This document shows positions 25,520 to 35,496 of a stretch of DNA of 64,000 nt, piece after piece (positions within the stretch are counted from its first letter, which is position 1; the number at the start of each line of letters is the position of its first letter). A program made the position numbers and the translations under genes. Origin of the DNA: Curvibacter sp. (GTDB taxonomy: Bacteria > Pseudomonadota > Gammaproteobacteria > Burkholderiales > Burkholderiaceae_C); assembly GCA_004293725.1 (NCBI GenBank), contig REAW01000004.1, positions 1 through 64,000 on the forward strand, in the 5' to 3' direction. The notes under the pieces are model-generated. The model made no database searches. It was not told the origin of the DNA and saw only the letters and a list, made by a program, of their open reading frames with translations.

Positions 25520-26695
25520 ATGTCCACCCCTAGCGCTCCCCCCAAAAAGTCCTGGTCCTGGCGCAGTCAGGCGTTCCGAGGCTTGGTGTACCAGGTGCTT
25601 GCGGTCTCGCTTATCGTGCTGATCGTGCTGTACCTGGCCAACAATACCGCCACCAATATGAAGCTGCGTGGCATCCAAAGCGGCTTCGATTTTCTGGGCG
25701 GTGTGGCCGGCTTCGATATCGGAGAAAGCCTGTTTGCTTTTGACTCCGGCGAGCCCTACTGGAGGGCCTTCCTGGTCGGTTTCGTCAACACCCTGCGGGT
25801 GGCCGTTCTGGGCATTATCTTCACCACCATTCTGGGCACACTCATTGGCGTGGGCCGCTTTTCGCGCAATGCACTGGTGCGTGGCCTGTGCTCAGCGTAC
25901 GTTGAGTTTTTCCGCAATGTACCCATCCTGCTGCAACTGCTGATGTGGTACCTCATGTTCACCGAAGTGCTGCCTGCTGCCAATGAGCCGCTCATTTTGG
26001 GGCCGCTGTTTTTAAGCAAGGGCGGGTTGAATTTTCCGATTCCGGTGTGGGCCTCTGGCCACGTCTGGGCCGCATGGGGCATGCTGGCTGGCGTCCTGGG
26101 AGCCTGGTGGTACCGCAAGGCCGCCATGCGCCACTTTGAAGCCACCGGCCGCATCCGCAGCATGGTCTGGGTCCCATTGGGTATCGTCGCCGGCGCGGGT
26201 GTTTTGGGCTGGATTCTGGGCGGCGCCCCGACGGCGCTGAACATGCCCATCCAAGGCGAATTTGCCATTGAAAACGGCGGCGCGCTGACGCCTGAATTTC
26301 TGTCGGTGTTGATAGGCCTGACGGTCTATACCGCCGCCTTTGTGGCCGAGGTGGTGCGCGGGGGCATCCAGTCGGTGTCTGCTGGTCAGGCGGAGGCTGC
26401 TGCTGCTCTGGGCCTGGCGCGCAGCCAGACCATGCGCTTGGTGATGCTGCCCCAGGCTCTGCGCGTGATCATTCCGCCGGTGACCAACCAATACCTGAAC
26501 CTGACCAAAAACTCGTCTCTGGCAGTGGCCATCGGTTACCCCGATGTCGTGTCCATTGCCAACACCGCACTCAACCAGACTGGGCGCGCTGTGGAATGCA
26601 TCTCCATCATCATGCTCATCTACCTGACCACGTCGCTCTCCACCTCACTGCTAATGAACTGGTACAACGACCGTGCCGCGATCAAGGAACGCTGA
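25520..26695 (+). CDS. aapQ: General L-amino acid ABC transporter permease AapQ
   Basis: 391 aa inner-membrane permease. An N-terminal hydrophobic segment (about 20-40) and a long central insert precede the HisM-type core with the EAA loop (SVSAGQAEAAAALGLARSQTMRL). Length and insert match AapQ rather than a simple 220-aa amino-acid permease. It pairs with AapM to form the channel. The stop is 10 bp before the aapM start. Confidence 0.93.
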   Translation: MSTPSAPPKKSWSWRSQAFRGLVYQVLAVSLIVLIVLYLANNTATNMKLRGIQSGFDFLGGVAGFDIGESLFAFDSGEPYWRAFLVGFVNTLRVAVLGIIFTTILGTLIGVGRFSRNALVRGLCSAYVEFFRNVPILLQLLMWYLMFTEVLPAANEPLILGPLFLSKGGLNFPIPVWASGHVWAAWGMLAGVLGAWWYRKAAMRHFEATGRIRSMVWVPLGIVAGAGVLGWILGGAPTALNMPIQGEFAIENGGALTPEFLSVLIGLTVYTAAFVAEVVRGGIQSVSAGQAEAAAALGLARSQTMRLVMLPQALRVIIPPVTNQYLNLTKNSSLAVAIGYPDVVSIANTALNQTGRAVECISIIMLIYLTTSLSTSLLMNWYNDRAAIKER

Positions 26696-26705
26696 GGACA
26701 CCGCC

Positions 26706-27806
26706 ATGACCGCCCAAGTATTCCAACCTATTGCCGCCCGTCCTGCACCCGTCAAAACCGACGGTCTGCTCGCCTGGGCTCGCTCCAACCTGTTCAGCAA
26801 CCTGCAGACCTCGATCGGCACGGTGCTGATCGGACTCGTACTTCTCTATGTGCTGCCGCCTTTGTTCACCTGGGGTGTTGTCAACGCTGTCTGGGCCAAG
26901 GACGCCGACGCCTGCCACCAAGCCCTTGGCGCTTGCTGGGGCGTGATCGGCGAGAAGTTCCGCATCATTCTTTTCGGCCGCTACCCGTTTGAGGAACAGT
27001 GGCGCCCACTGGTGGGAACCACGCTGATGCTCGGCTTGTTGATCGCCAGCTGCATGCGCGCGTTCTGGAAGGCATGGCTGCCCGTGGTCTGGATCGTGGT
27101 GCTGGCGTTCTTCTTTACGATCATGGGCGGCGGTGTGATGGGCCTGTCGGCCGTGGAAACCGACCGTTGGGGTGGCCTGCCGTTGACCATTCTTTTGGCA
27201 ACGCTTTCTATTGCCATGGCCTTTCCGCTGGCGCTCTTGGTGGCACTGGGGCGGCGCTCGAAGCTGCCGGCCATTCGCAGCTTGTGCACCGTCTATGTAG
27301 AACTGATTCGCGGCGTGCCACTCATCTCTGTTTTGTTCATGGCCTCGTTCATGTTCCCGCTGCTGATGCCACAAGGTTTCACCATTGACGTGCTAATTCG
27401 GGTACTCGCAGGCATTACGCTGTTTGCTGCCGCCTATATGGCCGAGGTGATTCGCGGTGGTCTGCAGGCCATCCCGAAGGGCCAGGTCGAAGCTGCTGCC
27501 ACGCTGGGCCTGTCGTACTGGCAGACACAGCGCAAAATCGTGCTGCCACAGGCGCTGGCCATGGTGGTGCCGGGCATCATGAACAATTTCATCTCCATCT
27601 TCAAGGACACCTCGCTGGTCACCATTGTGAGTTTGTACGAACTCACCGGCGCCATGAGCCTGGCACTCAACTCGGATGCCGACTGGCGCCCCTTCAAAAT
27701 TGAAGCCTACATCTTCATTGCATTCATTTACTTCGCGTTTTGCTTTTCCATGTCGCGCTACAGCCAGTGGATCGAAAAACAAGTCAACAAGAGCAAGCTG
27801 CGCTAA
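26706..27806 (+). CDS. aapM: General L-amino acid ABC transporter permease AapM
   Basis: 366 aa inner-membrane permease with several transmembrane helices and an EAA loop ([20 protein letters not shown]). The tail ends [17 protein letters not shown] at 26706 has GAGGA about seven bases upstream; the longer in-frame reading overlaps aapQ and is not needed. Heterodimer partner of AapQ. Confidence 0.93.
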   Translation: MTAQVFQPIAARPAPVKTDGLLAWARSNLFSNLQTSIGTVLIGLVLLYVLPPLFTWGVVNAVWAKDADACHQALGACWGVIGEKFRIILFGRYPFEEQWRPLVGTTLMLGLLIASCMRAFWKAWLPVVWIVVLAFFFTIMGGGVMGLSAVETDRWGGLPLTILLATLSIAMAFPLALLVALGRRSKLPAIRSLCTVYVELIRGVPLISVLFMASFMFPLLMPQGFTIDVLIRVLAGITLFAAAYMAEVIRGGLQAIPKGQVEAAATLGLSYWQTQRKIVLPQALAMVVPGIMNNFISIFKDTSLVTIVSLYELTGAMSLALNSDADWRPFKIEAYIFIAFIYFAFCFSMSRYSQWIEKQVNKSKLR

Positions 27807-27829
27807 AGGCAAAGCCCCAAGGAACTTTT

Positions 27830-28573
27830 ATGTCTGAATCCATCATTACCTTCGATAAAGTCAACAAGTGGTACGGCAACAACTTTCACGTCCTGCGCGA
27901 TATTGACCTGACCGTCACCAAAGGCGAACGCATTGTGGTCTGCGGCCCGTCGGGCTCGGGCAAGTCGACCATGATCCGTTGCATCAACCGCCTGGAAGAG
28001 CACCAGCAGGGTCACCTGATTGTGGATGGCGTGGAGTTGACGGACGATGTGGTCGCCATCGACGATGTGCGCAAAAAGGTCGGCATGGTGTTTCAACAGT
28101 TCAATCTGTTCCCGCACCTGACCGTGCTGGAGAACTTGACGCTATCGCCTATGTGGGTTGGCAAGATGCCCAAAAAAGAGGCCGAAGAAAAAGCCATGGA
28201 GCAGCTCAGGCGCGTGCGCATTGCAGAGCAGGCCAGCAAATACCCGTTGCAACTCTCCGGCGGCCAGCAGCAACGTGTGGCAATTGCCCGTGCGCTGTGC
28301 CTGACTCCGAAGATCATGCTGTTCGATGAGCCCACTTCGGCCCTCGACCCTGAAATGATCAAAGAGGTGCTTGACGTGATGATCGAGATGGCCAGCCAGG
28401 GCATCACCATGATTTGCGTCACGCATGAGATGGGCTTTGCCAAGGCTGTGGCCGACCGCGTGATCTTTATGGACCAAGGCCAGATCGTGGAACAGAACAC
28501 ACCGCATGAGTTCTTCAACAACCCGCAAAGTGAGCGCAGCCGGGACTTTTTGTCCAAGATTCTGGGGCACTAA
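27830..28573 (+). CDS. aapP: General L-amino acid ABC transporter ATPase AapP
   Basis: 247 aa ABC ATPase of the GlnQ/HisP type: Walker [11 protein letters not shown]-loop [20 protein letters not shown], signature [15 protein letters not shown], Walker [14 protein letters not shown] and switch His in CVTHEMGFA. It energises AapQM. ATG at 27830 preceded by AAGGAA. Completes the aapJQMP operon. Confidence 0.96.
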   Translation: MSESIITFDKVNKWYGNNFHVLRDIDLTVTKGERIVVCGPSGSGKSTMIRCINRLEEHQQGHLIVDGVELTDDVVAIDDVRKKVGMVFQQFNLFPHLTVLENLTLSPMWVGKMPKKEAEEKAMEQLRRVRIAEQASKYPLQLSGGQQQRVAIARALCLTPKIMLFDEPTSALDPEMIKEVLDVMIEMASQGITMICVTHEMGFAKAVADRVIFMDQGQIVEQNTPHEFFNNPQSERSRDFLSKILGH

Positions 28574-28579
28574 TCCAAC

Positions 28580-28867
28580 ATGTCTGCGACCGCGATGGCC
28601 CAGTGGCAGACCTTGCAGGCCGGCCTCACCCAGTTGCGCGCTGGCATGCTAGGTGCCCATAGCCTCTCCGAATTGGGTCGCAGCCAAGAAGCTTTATTGG
28701 AATCCTTGGGGCCGCGCTACCGCGAGGTCTTGCTGCAGTTGCTGGATCGCCTGGAGTCCAGCGCCCTTTTCTCGGAGGAAAGCTGCTCGTTCAGCCAGCA
28801 GGGCCTGCTGGACAACCTGCAGGTTTGGCTGGACAAGGCGCACGGTCAAATCCATCACACAGGGTGA
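28580..28867 (+). CDS. Small hypothetical protein after aapP
   Basis: 95 aa beginning 7 bp after aapP, mostly helical with many Leu and Gln (LQAGLTQLRAGMLG, YREVLLQLLDRLESSALF). No domain is recognised and no Cys/His metal motif is apparent. Position and codon use like its neighbours suggest it is a real last gene of the aap operon. Its stop abuts the end of the convergent monooxygenase gene. Confidence 0.6.
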   Translation: MSATAMAQWQTLQAGLTQLRAGMLGAHSLSELGRSQEALLESLGPRYREVLLQLLDRLESSALFSEESCSFSQQGLLDNLQVWLDKAHGQIHHTG

Positions 28868-28868
28868 A

Positions 28869-30335
28869 TCAAAGGTAGTCACTTGGCTTGAAACGGCGGG
28901 TCTGCAGCCAGTATTGCCAAGTATAGCCAGGCCACAAGGTGTCTATTTCACCCCGTGTGTTCTGATACCAGCTGTGACAGCCAGAGGCCCACACGGTATG
29001 CCGCATTTTTTCTTGTACTCTGCGGTAGTCAGCATCTGCTGTTGCGGAGCGCAGCCGCAAGACGGGTTGGTTTGTGCGGCGCAAGTGTTGCATGGCCTGC
29101 ACGATGTAGTTCACTTGGCACTCGATCATGAAGATCAACGAATTGTGGCCTAGACCCGTGTTCGGCCCCACCAGGAGGTACAGGTTGGGAAAATCAGCCA
29201 CGGTAATCCCAAGCCGCGTAGCTGCTGGTGCAACGCGCCACTGCGCGCTGAGCTCAGGAGCTTCTCCCGCTTGCGCTTCACCAAACACCAACATGGGCGC
29301 CACAAACTCGGCCGCCTTAAAGCCAGTGCCCCACACGATCTCATCGCAAGGGGTGAAGACGCCATCTGCGCTGAACACTCCTTCTGCTGTCACCCGCACA
29401 ACGGCTTGGGTATGCAGATGCACATGGTCTCTTTGCAGAGACGGAAACCACGTGTTAGAGATCAGCAAGCGTTTACAGCCGGGGGTGAACTGCGGGGTCA
29501 ATACCTCTTGCATGGCAGGTGCCGGGACCTGCTTAACCAAATGATGCAGAGCCAACTTGCGCAACAGGGCCTGCATGCGCATAGACCCCAGAAATCCCGT
29601 GCCTACGATTTCGTTGAACCAGTACACACGCCAGCGGCTCAAACGCTGCAGACCCGGCACATGGCGGTAGGCCCAGCGCCGAATTGCTCCATAGGGCTGA
29701 TCCCAACGCGGCAGTACCCAGGCTGCAGTACGCTGAAACACGTGCACCTGCGCAGCGACCTTGGCGACTTCAGGCACAAACTGCACCGCACTGGCCCCGG
29801 TGCCTACTACGGCCACACGCCTGCCCCGCAGATCCACATCATGGCGCCATTGGTTGGAGTGAAAGGCCACGCCCGCAAAGTCCGGCAGACCCGGAACATC
29901 GGGCACCAATGGTTTGTTCAGCGGCCCAGTAGCGAGCACTACTTGTCTTGCCTGCAACGTTTCGCCGCCGGCCACCTCAACCTGCCAGCACCCCGGCTGC
30001 GGCAGCCACCGCAACGCGTTGACGTTTGCGCCAAACCGGATCAAGGGGCGCAGCTGGTACTTGTCCGTTACCCGCAGAATGTAATTCTGAATCTCGGCTT
30101 GCTGCGGGTAAGGCCGCGTCCATTCGGTATTGGGCTCAAAAGAGAAAGAATACAAATGGGAGGGCACATCGCAGGCACAGCCGGGGTAGACGTTGTCTCG
30201 CCACGTGCCACCCACGTCACTGGCTCGCTCCAGGACCAACAACGACCGCACGCCGCTGGCACGCAGGCGAATGGCCGCTGCCAATCCACCCAAGCCTGCG
30301 CCGACGATCAAGACTTCCAGCATGGCGGATTTCAT
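28869..30335 (-). CDS. Flavin-containing monooxygenase (Baeyer-Villiger type)
   Basis: 488 aa. FAD motif GAGLGGLAAAIRL near the N-terminus, the DVGGTWRDNVYPGCACDVPS segment typical of class B monooxygenases, the fingerprint-like FHSNQWRHD region, and the NADPH motif VAVVGTGASAVQFVPE. It would insert one oxygen into ketones or oxidise heteroatoms using NADPH and O2. ATG at 30335 overlaps the stop of the upstream M14 peptidase gene by 4 nt. Substrate unknown. Confidence 0.9.
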   Translation of the reverse strand: MKSAMLEVLIVGAGLGGLAAAIRLRASGVRSLLVLERASDVGGTWRDNVYPGCACDVPSHLYSFSFEPNTEWTRPYPQQAEIQNYILRVTDKYQLRPLIRFGANVNALRWLPQPGCWQVEVAGGETLQARQVVLATGPLNKPLVPDVPGLPDFAGVAFHSNQWRHDVDLRGRRVAVVGTGASAVQFVPEVAKVAAQVHVFQRTAAWVLPRWDQPYGAIRRWAYRHVPGLQRLSRWRVYWFNEIVGTGFLGSMRMQALLRKLALHHLVKQVPAPAMQEVLTPQFTPGCKRLLISNTWFPSLQRDHVHLHTQAVVRVTAEGVFSADGVFTPCDEIVWGTGFKAAEFVAPMLVFGEAQAGEAPELSAQWRVAPAATRLGITVADFPNLYLLVGPNTGLGHNSLIFMIECQVNYIVQAMQHLRRTNQPVLRLRSATADADYRRVQEKMRHTVWASGCHSWYQNTRGEIDTLWPGYTWQYWLQTRRFKPSDYL

Positions 30336-31174
30336 GGATTTTTGGTAACTTGGGCTGGACTGAGCCGGTCTGAAGTCCAGCGCAGCAAGTCCATCCACAT
30401 TTGGCGTGTTTCGGCGTCGGGCGTCATGCGCGAGGCACTGGGCAGCTCTATGGTTACCACTGGCACGCGCTTGTGGACACCCCCGTAATTGCCCAACGAG
30501 CCGGGGAAGATGCCCACTTGGTCCAGATACAAACGGCCCAGCCTGCTTGGGGGTACCGAGGGCCCGTCAAAGTCCAGAACACCATAGGGCGCATGCACGC
30601 TGACTATCAGGTTGGGTTTGAAGCTGTCCATTTGCTCCAAGAGAAAACGGGACTCGGGCTCTGACAATGGTTTGCTGCCCGGATAGCGGCGCGGGTCGCG
30701 TTTGGTGCGGGACTCCCAGTACACGCGCGCATCACGCGCCCAGTTGGGCGTAGGAAAGTTGCGATTTAAATCTACCCCACTGGCATTGGTGCGACGCGAA
30801 GGTTTGGCAAACAGGCCATCTGGGTTCAGCGAAGGAATAAAGCGCCAATGAATGGACAGGGACATGTCAGCAGGCGGGGTCTGGGCCAAACCTATCCAGT
30901 GGAAGACCAGCGAACTGGAAGACATTTCATCGCCATGAATGCCCCCAACAACCAACACCCGGAAATTGGCGTCTGCCGGCTGGATGTCGGTACCCCAGAG
31001 TACCCGGCCTTTGACCGACCGGCCTTGCATATCCCGCATGCGAGCGGCTTCGCACTTAGCGGGGCTGACATTGGGGATCTTGGTGGAATAGTCGACACAA
31101 GCCTTTGTAGGCATTGCGCCAACAGCTACAGAAAACATAGCAAAAAATGAAATTGCAAAAGTTTTGAATCGCAT
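30332..31174 (-). CDS. Secreted M14-family zinc carboxypeptidase, MpaA-like murein peptide amidase
   Basis: 280 aa with a signal peptide (residues 1-20, ISFFAMFSVAVGA). Zinc and substrate residues of M14 are visible: HGDE in VVGGIHGDEMSSS, DLNRNFP, the third His in VSVHAPYG, and the catalytic Glu in VTIELPSAS. It probably acts on peptidoglycan peptides in the periplasm, cutting the gamma-Glu-mDAP bond as MpaA does. ATG at 31174 is chosen for the signal peptide. Coupled to the monooxygenase gene by 4 nt, although the functions look unrelated. Confidence 0.85.
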   Translation of the reverse strand: MRFKTFAISFFAMFSVAVGAMPTKACVDYSTKIPNVSPAKCEAARMRDMQGRSVKGRVLWGTDIQPADANFRVLVVGGIHGDEMSSSSLVFHWIGLAQTPPADMSLSIHWRFIPSLNPDGLFAKPSRRTNASGVDLNRNFPTPNWARDARVYWESRTKRDPRRYPGSKPLSEPESRFLLEQMDSFKPNLIVSVHAPYGVLDFDGPSVPPSRLGRLYLDQVGIFPGSLGNYGGVHKRVPVVTIELPSASRMTPDAETRQMWMDLLRWTSDRLSPAQVTKNP

Positions 31175-31258
31175 GCAGCCATTGTAGGTTGATGCATGTT
31201 GGGAACATTTACGTGGCCCCATGCCGTGATGAACGACAAATGCAGTTAAATTGGGGGG

Positions 31259-31777
31259 ATGTCCACGCCAATAACGTCGCAACAAGCGCGCTCACCTGAT
31301 TTTTCATCCCAAGAGTTCCGCGAAGCCTTGGGCATGTTTGCCACGGGTGTGACCATCGTGACAGCCCGCACGCCGGAAGGGGGGCTCATTGGTCTCACCG
31401 CAAACTCCTTTAACTCGGTCTCACTAACGCCGCCTTTGGTACTCTGGAGCTTGGCCCGGAAGGCGGGCTCCATGGCAGCGTTTAGCGCGGGTTCGCATTA
31501 CGCCATCAACATTCTGAGCGCTGACCAACAAGACTTGGCTCGCCAGTTTGCCGCGAAAGACGTCGATCGATACCAGGGGGTAGCCTTTGCGCTAGGCGCC
31601 AGCGGAGCCCCACTCCTAGACGGAGCAGCCGCAACATTTGAATGCTTCAACCGCAGCCGCTACGACGAGGGGGACCATGTCATCTTTGTAGGAGAAGTGG
31701 AGTACTGTGCACACCAGAGTGGAGCAGCCCCTTTGCTGTTTCACGGTGGGCGCTTTTACACAGAACACCCCCTCTAG
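31259..31777 (+). CDS. Flavin reductase family protein
   Basis: 172 aa FMN-binding split barrel: FREALGMFATGVTIVTA, LTANSFNSVSLTPPLVLWSL and the C-terminal PLLFHGGRFYT are hallmarks of HpaC/NtaB-type reductases that supply reduced flavin to two-component monooxygenases. No matching oxygenase component sits next to it. It is divergent from the M14 peptidase gene and 8 bp upstream of the TAXI gene. Confidence 0.92.
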   Translation: MSTPITSQQARSPDFSSQEFREALGMFATGVTIVTARTPEGGLIGLTANSFNSVSLTPPLVLWSLARKAGSMAAFSAGSHYAINILSADQQDLARQFAAKDVDRYQGVAFALGASGAPLLDGAAATFECFNRSRYDEGDHVIFVGEVEYCAHQSGAAPLLFHGGRFYTEHPL

Positions 31778-31785
31778 GTGCCGCC

Positions 31786-33129
31786 ATGACGTTTCCACCA
31801 TTGCCCAAGTCTGTGCGGTATGTGCTGTTGTCTCTGCGCGATTTGCTCACCTCGGCCAGTCCGTTTGTCATTGCCGCTGCTGCCCTGCTCTGGCTAGCCT
31901 ACTGGTGGCTGGACCCCATGCCACCAAAAAAAATTGTGCTGGCTACAGGTCCTTCGCAAAGCGCCTATGCTGAGTTTGGTCAGCGCTATGCCAAAGCCCT
32001 GCAGGCCAGTGGCATAGAGGTCGAGCTGCTTCCCACCGATGGATCTTCTGCCAACCTGGAGTTGCTGCACAGTGGAAAGGCGGACGCCGGTTTTGTGCAG
32101 GGTGGAACGTCCTCTGCCCAAACGTTAGCCGAAGATGCCGAGGCCTTGGTCACGCTGGGCAACTTGTTTGTCGAGCCCATTTGGCTTTTTTACCGCAGCG
32201 CATCTGCCCAAACAGTGACACGTAGTGGACAGCTTCATTCGCTGACCCAGTTGGTCAACATGCGGGTCAACGTGGGTGCGTCTGGCAGTGGCGTGCCAAC
32301 ACTGATGCAGACCCTGCTGGACATGAATCGGGTGGAGCCCAAAAGCATTACGCTGTCGCAGCTGGACCAGACCCCAGCCACTGTCAAGCTGCTGCAGGGT
32401 GAGCTAGATGCCGTCGTGTTCGCATCGGCACCCGAAGCGCCCATTGTGCAAATGCTGCTGCAAACCCCAGGCATTCGTTTGATGGACTTCAAACAAAACG
32501 AAGCCTATGCGCGCCGACTTCCCTTCGTAAGCCCCACCACTTTGCCCAATGGAATTGTGGACTTGGCCCGAAAACTACCGCGACAGGACGTGCATCTGAT
32601 CGCCACGACCACCAGCATGTTGGCCCGCGAAGACTTGCATCCCGGTCTGCGCCAACTTCTGGCACAGGCGGCAACGCAAATCCATGGCCAAGCAGGTTGG
32701 TTCAACCGTACTCGCGAATTCCCCAATGCAAGCAACGCAGAGTACCCGCTGGCACCCGAGGCAGAGCGCACCATGCGCTCCGGCGTACCCTCGCTACAAC
32801 GCTACTTGCCTTTCACAATGGCCAATCTCATCGAAAGGATGTGGCTAGCGATGGGGCTGATCATTGCAGTGTTGCTGCCACTGGGCAAAATCGCACCGCC
32901 GCTCTATACCTTCAGGGTGCGCTCCCGAGTGTTCCGCTGGTACGGCCAGTTGCGCGACATAGAGGAACGGCTGGAGGAGTCTGCGGACAATGCCCCTGCT
33001 CTTTTGACTGAACTCAATGCCTTGGAAAACAAGGTCGAGAAAATCATCGTGCCCCTGTCCTATACCGATGAACTCTACACGCTACGCCAGAACATCGGGT
33101 TGGTGCGCCAGCGTCTGCTTACGGCGTAG
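31786..33129 (+). CDS. TAXI-family TRAP transporter substrate-binding protein, membrane-anchored
   Basis: 447 aa. A hydrophobic helix at about 22-42 anchors the protein, followed by the TAXI core (KIVLATGPSQSAYAEFGQRY, GKADAGFVQGGTSS). A second membrane helix (about 345-368) and a cytosolic tail follow. The C-terminal anchor suggests signalling or scaffolding and not plain transport. No TRAP permease is adjacent. Ends 11 bp inside the convergent DUF1631 gene. Confidence 0.85.
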   Translation: MTFPPLPKSVRYVLLSLRDLLTSASPFVIAAAALLWLAYWWLDPMPPKKIVLATGPSQSAYAEFGQRYAKALQASGIEVELLPTDGSSANLELLHSGKADAGFVQGGTSSAQTLAEDAEALVTLGNLFVEPIWLFYRSASAQTVTRSGQLHSLTQLVNMRVNVGASGSGVPTLMQTLLDMNRVEPKSITLSQLDQTPATVKLLQGELDAVVFASAPEAPIVQMLLQTPGIRLMDFKQNEAYARRLPFVSPTTLPNGIVDLARKLPRQDVHLIATTTSMLAREDLHPGLRQLLAQAATQIHGQAGWFNRTREFPNASNAEYPLAPEAERTMRSGVPSLQRYLPFTMANLIERMWLAMGLIIAVLLPLGKIAPPLYTFRVRSRVFRWYGQLRDIEERLEESADNAPALLTELNALENKVEKIIVPLSYTDELYTLRQNIGLVRQRLLTA

Positions 33130-35467
33130 AGTCCAGACTGTTGCGCATGGCGTGCTGGGCTACAGCGTCCAGGGCGGCATCGACCACGGGTACAACAGAA
33201 ACTAAGCGCAACTGATCTCCGGCAACAAGTTTGTCGTAAGTCCTGCGTGTCATGGACTGGGTGCCACCATAGATACTGGTAAACAAAAACAAACTTCCGT
33301 GGGGGCTGGCCCACGTTAGCTGGGTACGGAGCCACTCGCCTTTGGTCATCAATTCGACCCATGACCCCAGAGGCAAACCACCATCCCCAACCAAAGCATG
33401 CGCTGTCGGTGCAGTTGGCTCAACATCGGGCAAAGGGGCCGGCGACTGGGTTGTGGCGGGCTCGGGTGCCATGGCGACAGGCAATTCTGGGAACTCAATG
33501 AAGTTGGAGTCGCGAGCCTCATCGGGGGCGATCCAAAGCTCACCATCCTCAAGCGGACGTAACTTCCGCATAGGAGCGGTCACTTCTACGGGGCGGGGCA
33601 ACGGCTCGGACTTGGCCAACTGAAACACCTGTTGGTGCAAGGCCATCAGTGCCTCAAGAAAGACACTGGTTTTGGTACTTGGGTAGCTGATGCTTTCCAA
33701 TCCCTCGCGCAGGGTACTGATCAGCAACGGAACCAGGCGTGTGAGCTTGGAAATGTTGGTGCGTGCCAATGCAGGGTGGGCACTCCAGAGCATGGCCGAA
33801 ATCAGGGCCTTGTATTTATCAGCGGCACTCGCACCGAGGCCTGCTTTCAAACGCGCCTCTGCGACCACCTGCGCCCAGGGGCCGCATAGGAAAGCGATGA
33901 CCACCTCTGGAACTTCTGCAGCATCGGGGTGGGAGTCAATTTCTCGCGCTATTTTTTCGGCCAACAAGTTTCGCTGTTCAATATGCTGCAGGGCCTGCAC
34001 GGCCAATGTACGTGACGCCTCTTGCGCTTGCTCCGCTGCGGCCCATGCTGCGCGAAGTTGCAATAGCACCGCACCAAAAGGCTCTGGGCCATGAACAGTC
34101 ATCTCGCTCAGCGGTAGCAAGCACTGGCGAACTTCTTGGTAAAACTCCGGAAATCCTGTGGTTTTTTCAGACGCAAAGGCCATGCTGCGATGGGCCACTT
34201 CCTGGACCAAACAACGGGCTGCATGCTGCTTGTCGGTAAAGAGGCGCGGATCCACCAATGCCAGCTGCATCAACGCTGGTTCGAGGCTGCGCACGAGCGC
34301 CTGCACGGGCGCCAGCAAGCGCGGGTCGTGCGCAATGTTGTCAACCATGAGGTTGATCACCTCCAGGCTCAGCAACTGCGCCACCCCCGTGGCGGAGCGC
34401 CGAATCGCATCACACGCCTTTTGCACCGAACTCGCTGACGCCTTTCCGGCGGGAAGGTCACGGCGCTGCTCTATCCGCTGCACCATGTGATCCACCTGCT
34501 TCATCTCGGTGAGAGCATCCAGTGCAGCAGGAACCGTGGCGGCAAAGCCACCATCTTGAGGAGACTGCACCAGCATCTCTTGGCCTTCAAACTCACGCGC
34601 AAACTGCTGTGCAAAGGCCGCCAAACGTGGAGGCGATCCCTGAGGGGCCAACTCGCCGGCCAAGAGTTTGCGCAAGCGGTCCAGGGTCAGTAAGGCGGGA
34701 TCTGCCCTGTGGCGCGTCTGCAGCTCTGCGGCAACAACGGCGTCTCGTTCGGCACTGCCCGGTGCCCCATGGGAGCGCGTAGCGCCTGGCTTACCGACGT
34801 TTGCGCTCCCAGGCGATGGCACCACGGAAAAACCCACCGCCACCACACCTTGGACACGCAAACGCGTTGCCAGACGCGCATACAACTCCCGCAGCTCGCC
34901 GCCAAGCGCCATACCCATGGTGGTCAGCCAATCGAGTCGCACAGAAGCTGGCACCGACGCACGTTCCACCACCGTTTTCAGCGCTTGCAGATACACATCC
35001 GGGCGCAAGGGGTTGTGGTCAGGTCGCACCGTGGCCAACCCCAGGGCAGCGCAAATCAGCGGGTTGAGTTCCGCCAAACTGACCTCGGCTGCGAGCAGCG
35101 CCAATTGCTGGGATCGCGCCATGTTCACGCTCTCTTGAACCTGCGCTTCGTCCATGAGCTCAAGCTGGTCAAACTGCAATTCAGCCATGCGTGGAACAGC
35201 CGCCTTGGCGGACTGCACCGTTCCGTGAAAGGCAGCCAACAAAGCCGGCGGATACTGTTGACCCAATGCAAGCTCGTGTGCATGCAGAAGCTTCAACGAA
35301 GCTTCATGCACGTCTCGCTCACGCAAATCGCGTGAGGTTGACAACCGGTCCTGCAAAGACTTGCGAACCGCCATCACCATTTTCCCCATGATCGCCTGCC
35401 CACTGGAGGCTGCATCCTCCAAGGTAGAACGGTAGAGCTCTGCGTAGGGTGAGGGTCGCACGGTCAT
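33119..35467 (-). CDS. DUF1631 family protein, first paralogue
   Basis: 782 aa, DUF1631, a family seen mainly in Beta/Gammaproteobacteria with unknown function. It is mostly helical, with a C-terminal beta-rich module (GSWVELMTKGEWLRTQLTWA, LFLFTS, SMTRRTYDKL) that resembles PilZ-like or Tudor-like folds. It is clearly paralogous to 37232-39457, sharing the same C-terminal module and the LTLDKLR.LL.GEL segment. The two genes flank ettA in the same orientation. ATG at 35467. Confidence 0.85.
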   Translation of the reverse strand: MTVRPSPYAELYRSTLEDAASSGQAIMGKMVMAVRKSLQDRLSTSRDLRERDVHEASLKLLHAHELALGQQYPPALLAAFHGTVQSAKAAVPRMAELQFDQLELMDEAQVQESVNMARSQQLALLAAEVSLAELNPLICAALGLATVRPDHNPLRPDVYLQALKTVVERASVPASVRLDWLTTMGMALGGELRELYARLATRLRVQGVVAVGFSVVPSPGSANVGKPGATRSHGAPGSAERDAVVAAELQTRHRADPALLTLDRLRKLLAGELAPQGSPPRLAAFAQQFAREFEGQEMLVQSPQDGGFAATVPAALDALTEMKQVDHMVQRIEQRRDLPAGKASASSVQKACDAIRRSATGVAQLLSLEVINLMVDNIAHDPRLLAPVQALVRSLEPALMQLALVDPRLFTDKQHAARCLVQEVAHRSMAFASEKTTGFPEFYQEVRQCLLPLSEMTVHGPEPFGAVLLQLRAAWAAAEQAQEASRTLAVQALQHIEQRNLLAEKIAREIDSHPDAAEVPEVVIAFLCGPWAQVVAEARLKAGLGASAADKYKALISAMLWSAHPALARTNISKLTRLVPLLISTLREGLESISYPSTKTSVFLEALMALHQQVFQLAKSEPLPRPVEVTAPMRKLRPLEDGELWIAPDEARDSNFIEFPELPVAMAPEPATTQSPAPLPDVEPTAPTAHALVGDGGLPLGSWVELMTKGEWLRTQLTWASPHGSLFLFTSIYGGTQSMTRRTYDKLVAGDQLRLVSVVPVVDAALDAVAQHAMRNSLDSTP

Positions 35468-35496
35468 AAAAGGATTGGTATTCGCGAGGTTTGGCG

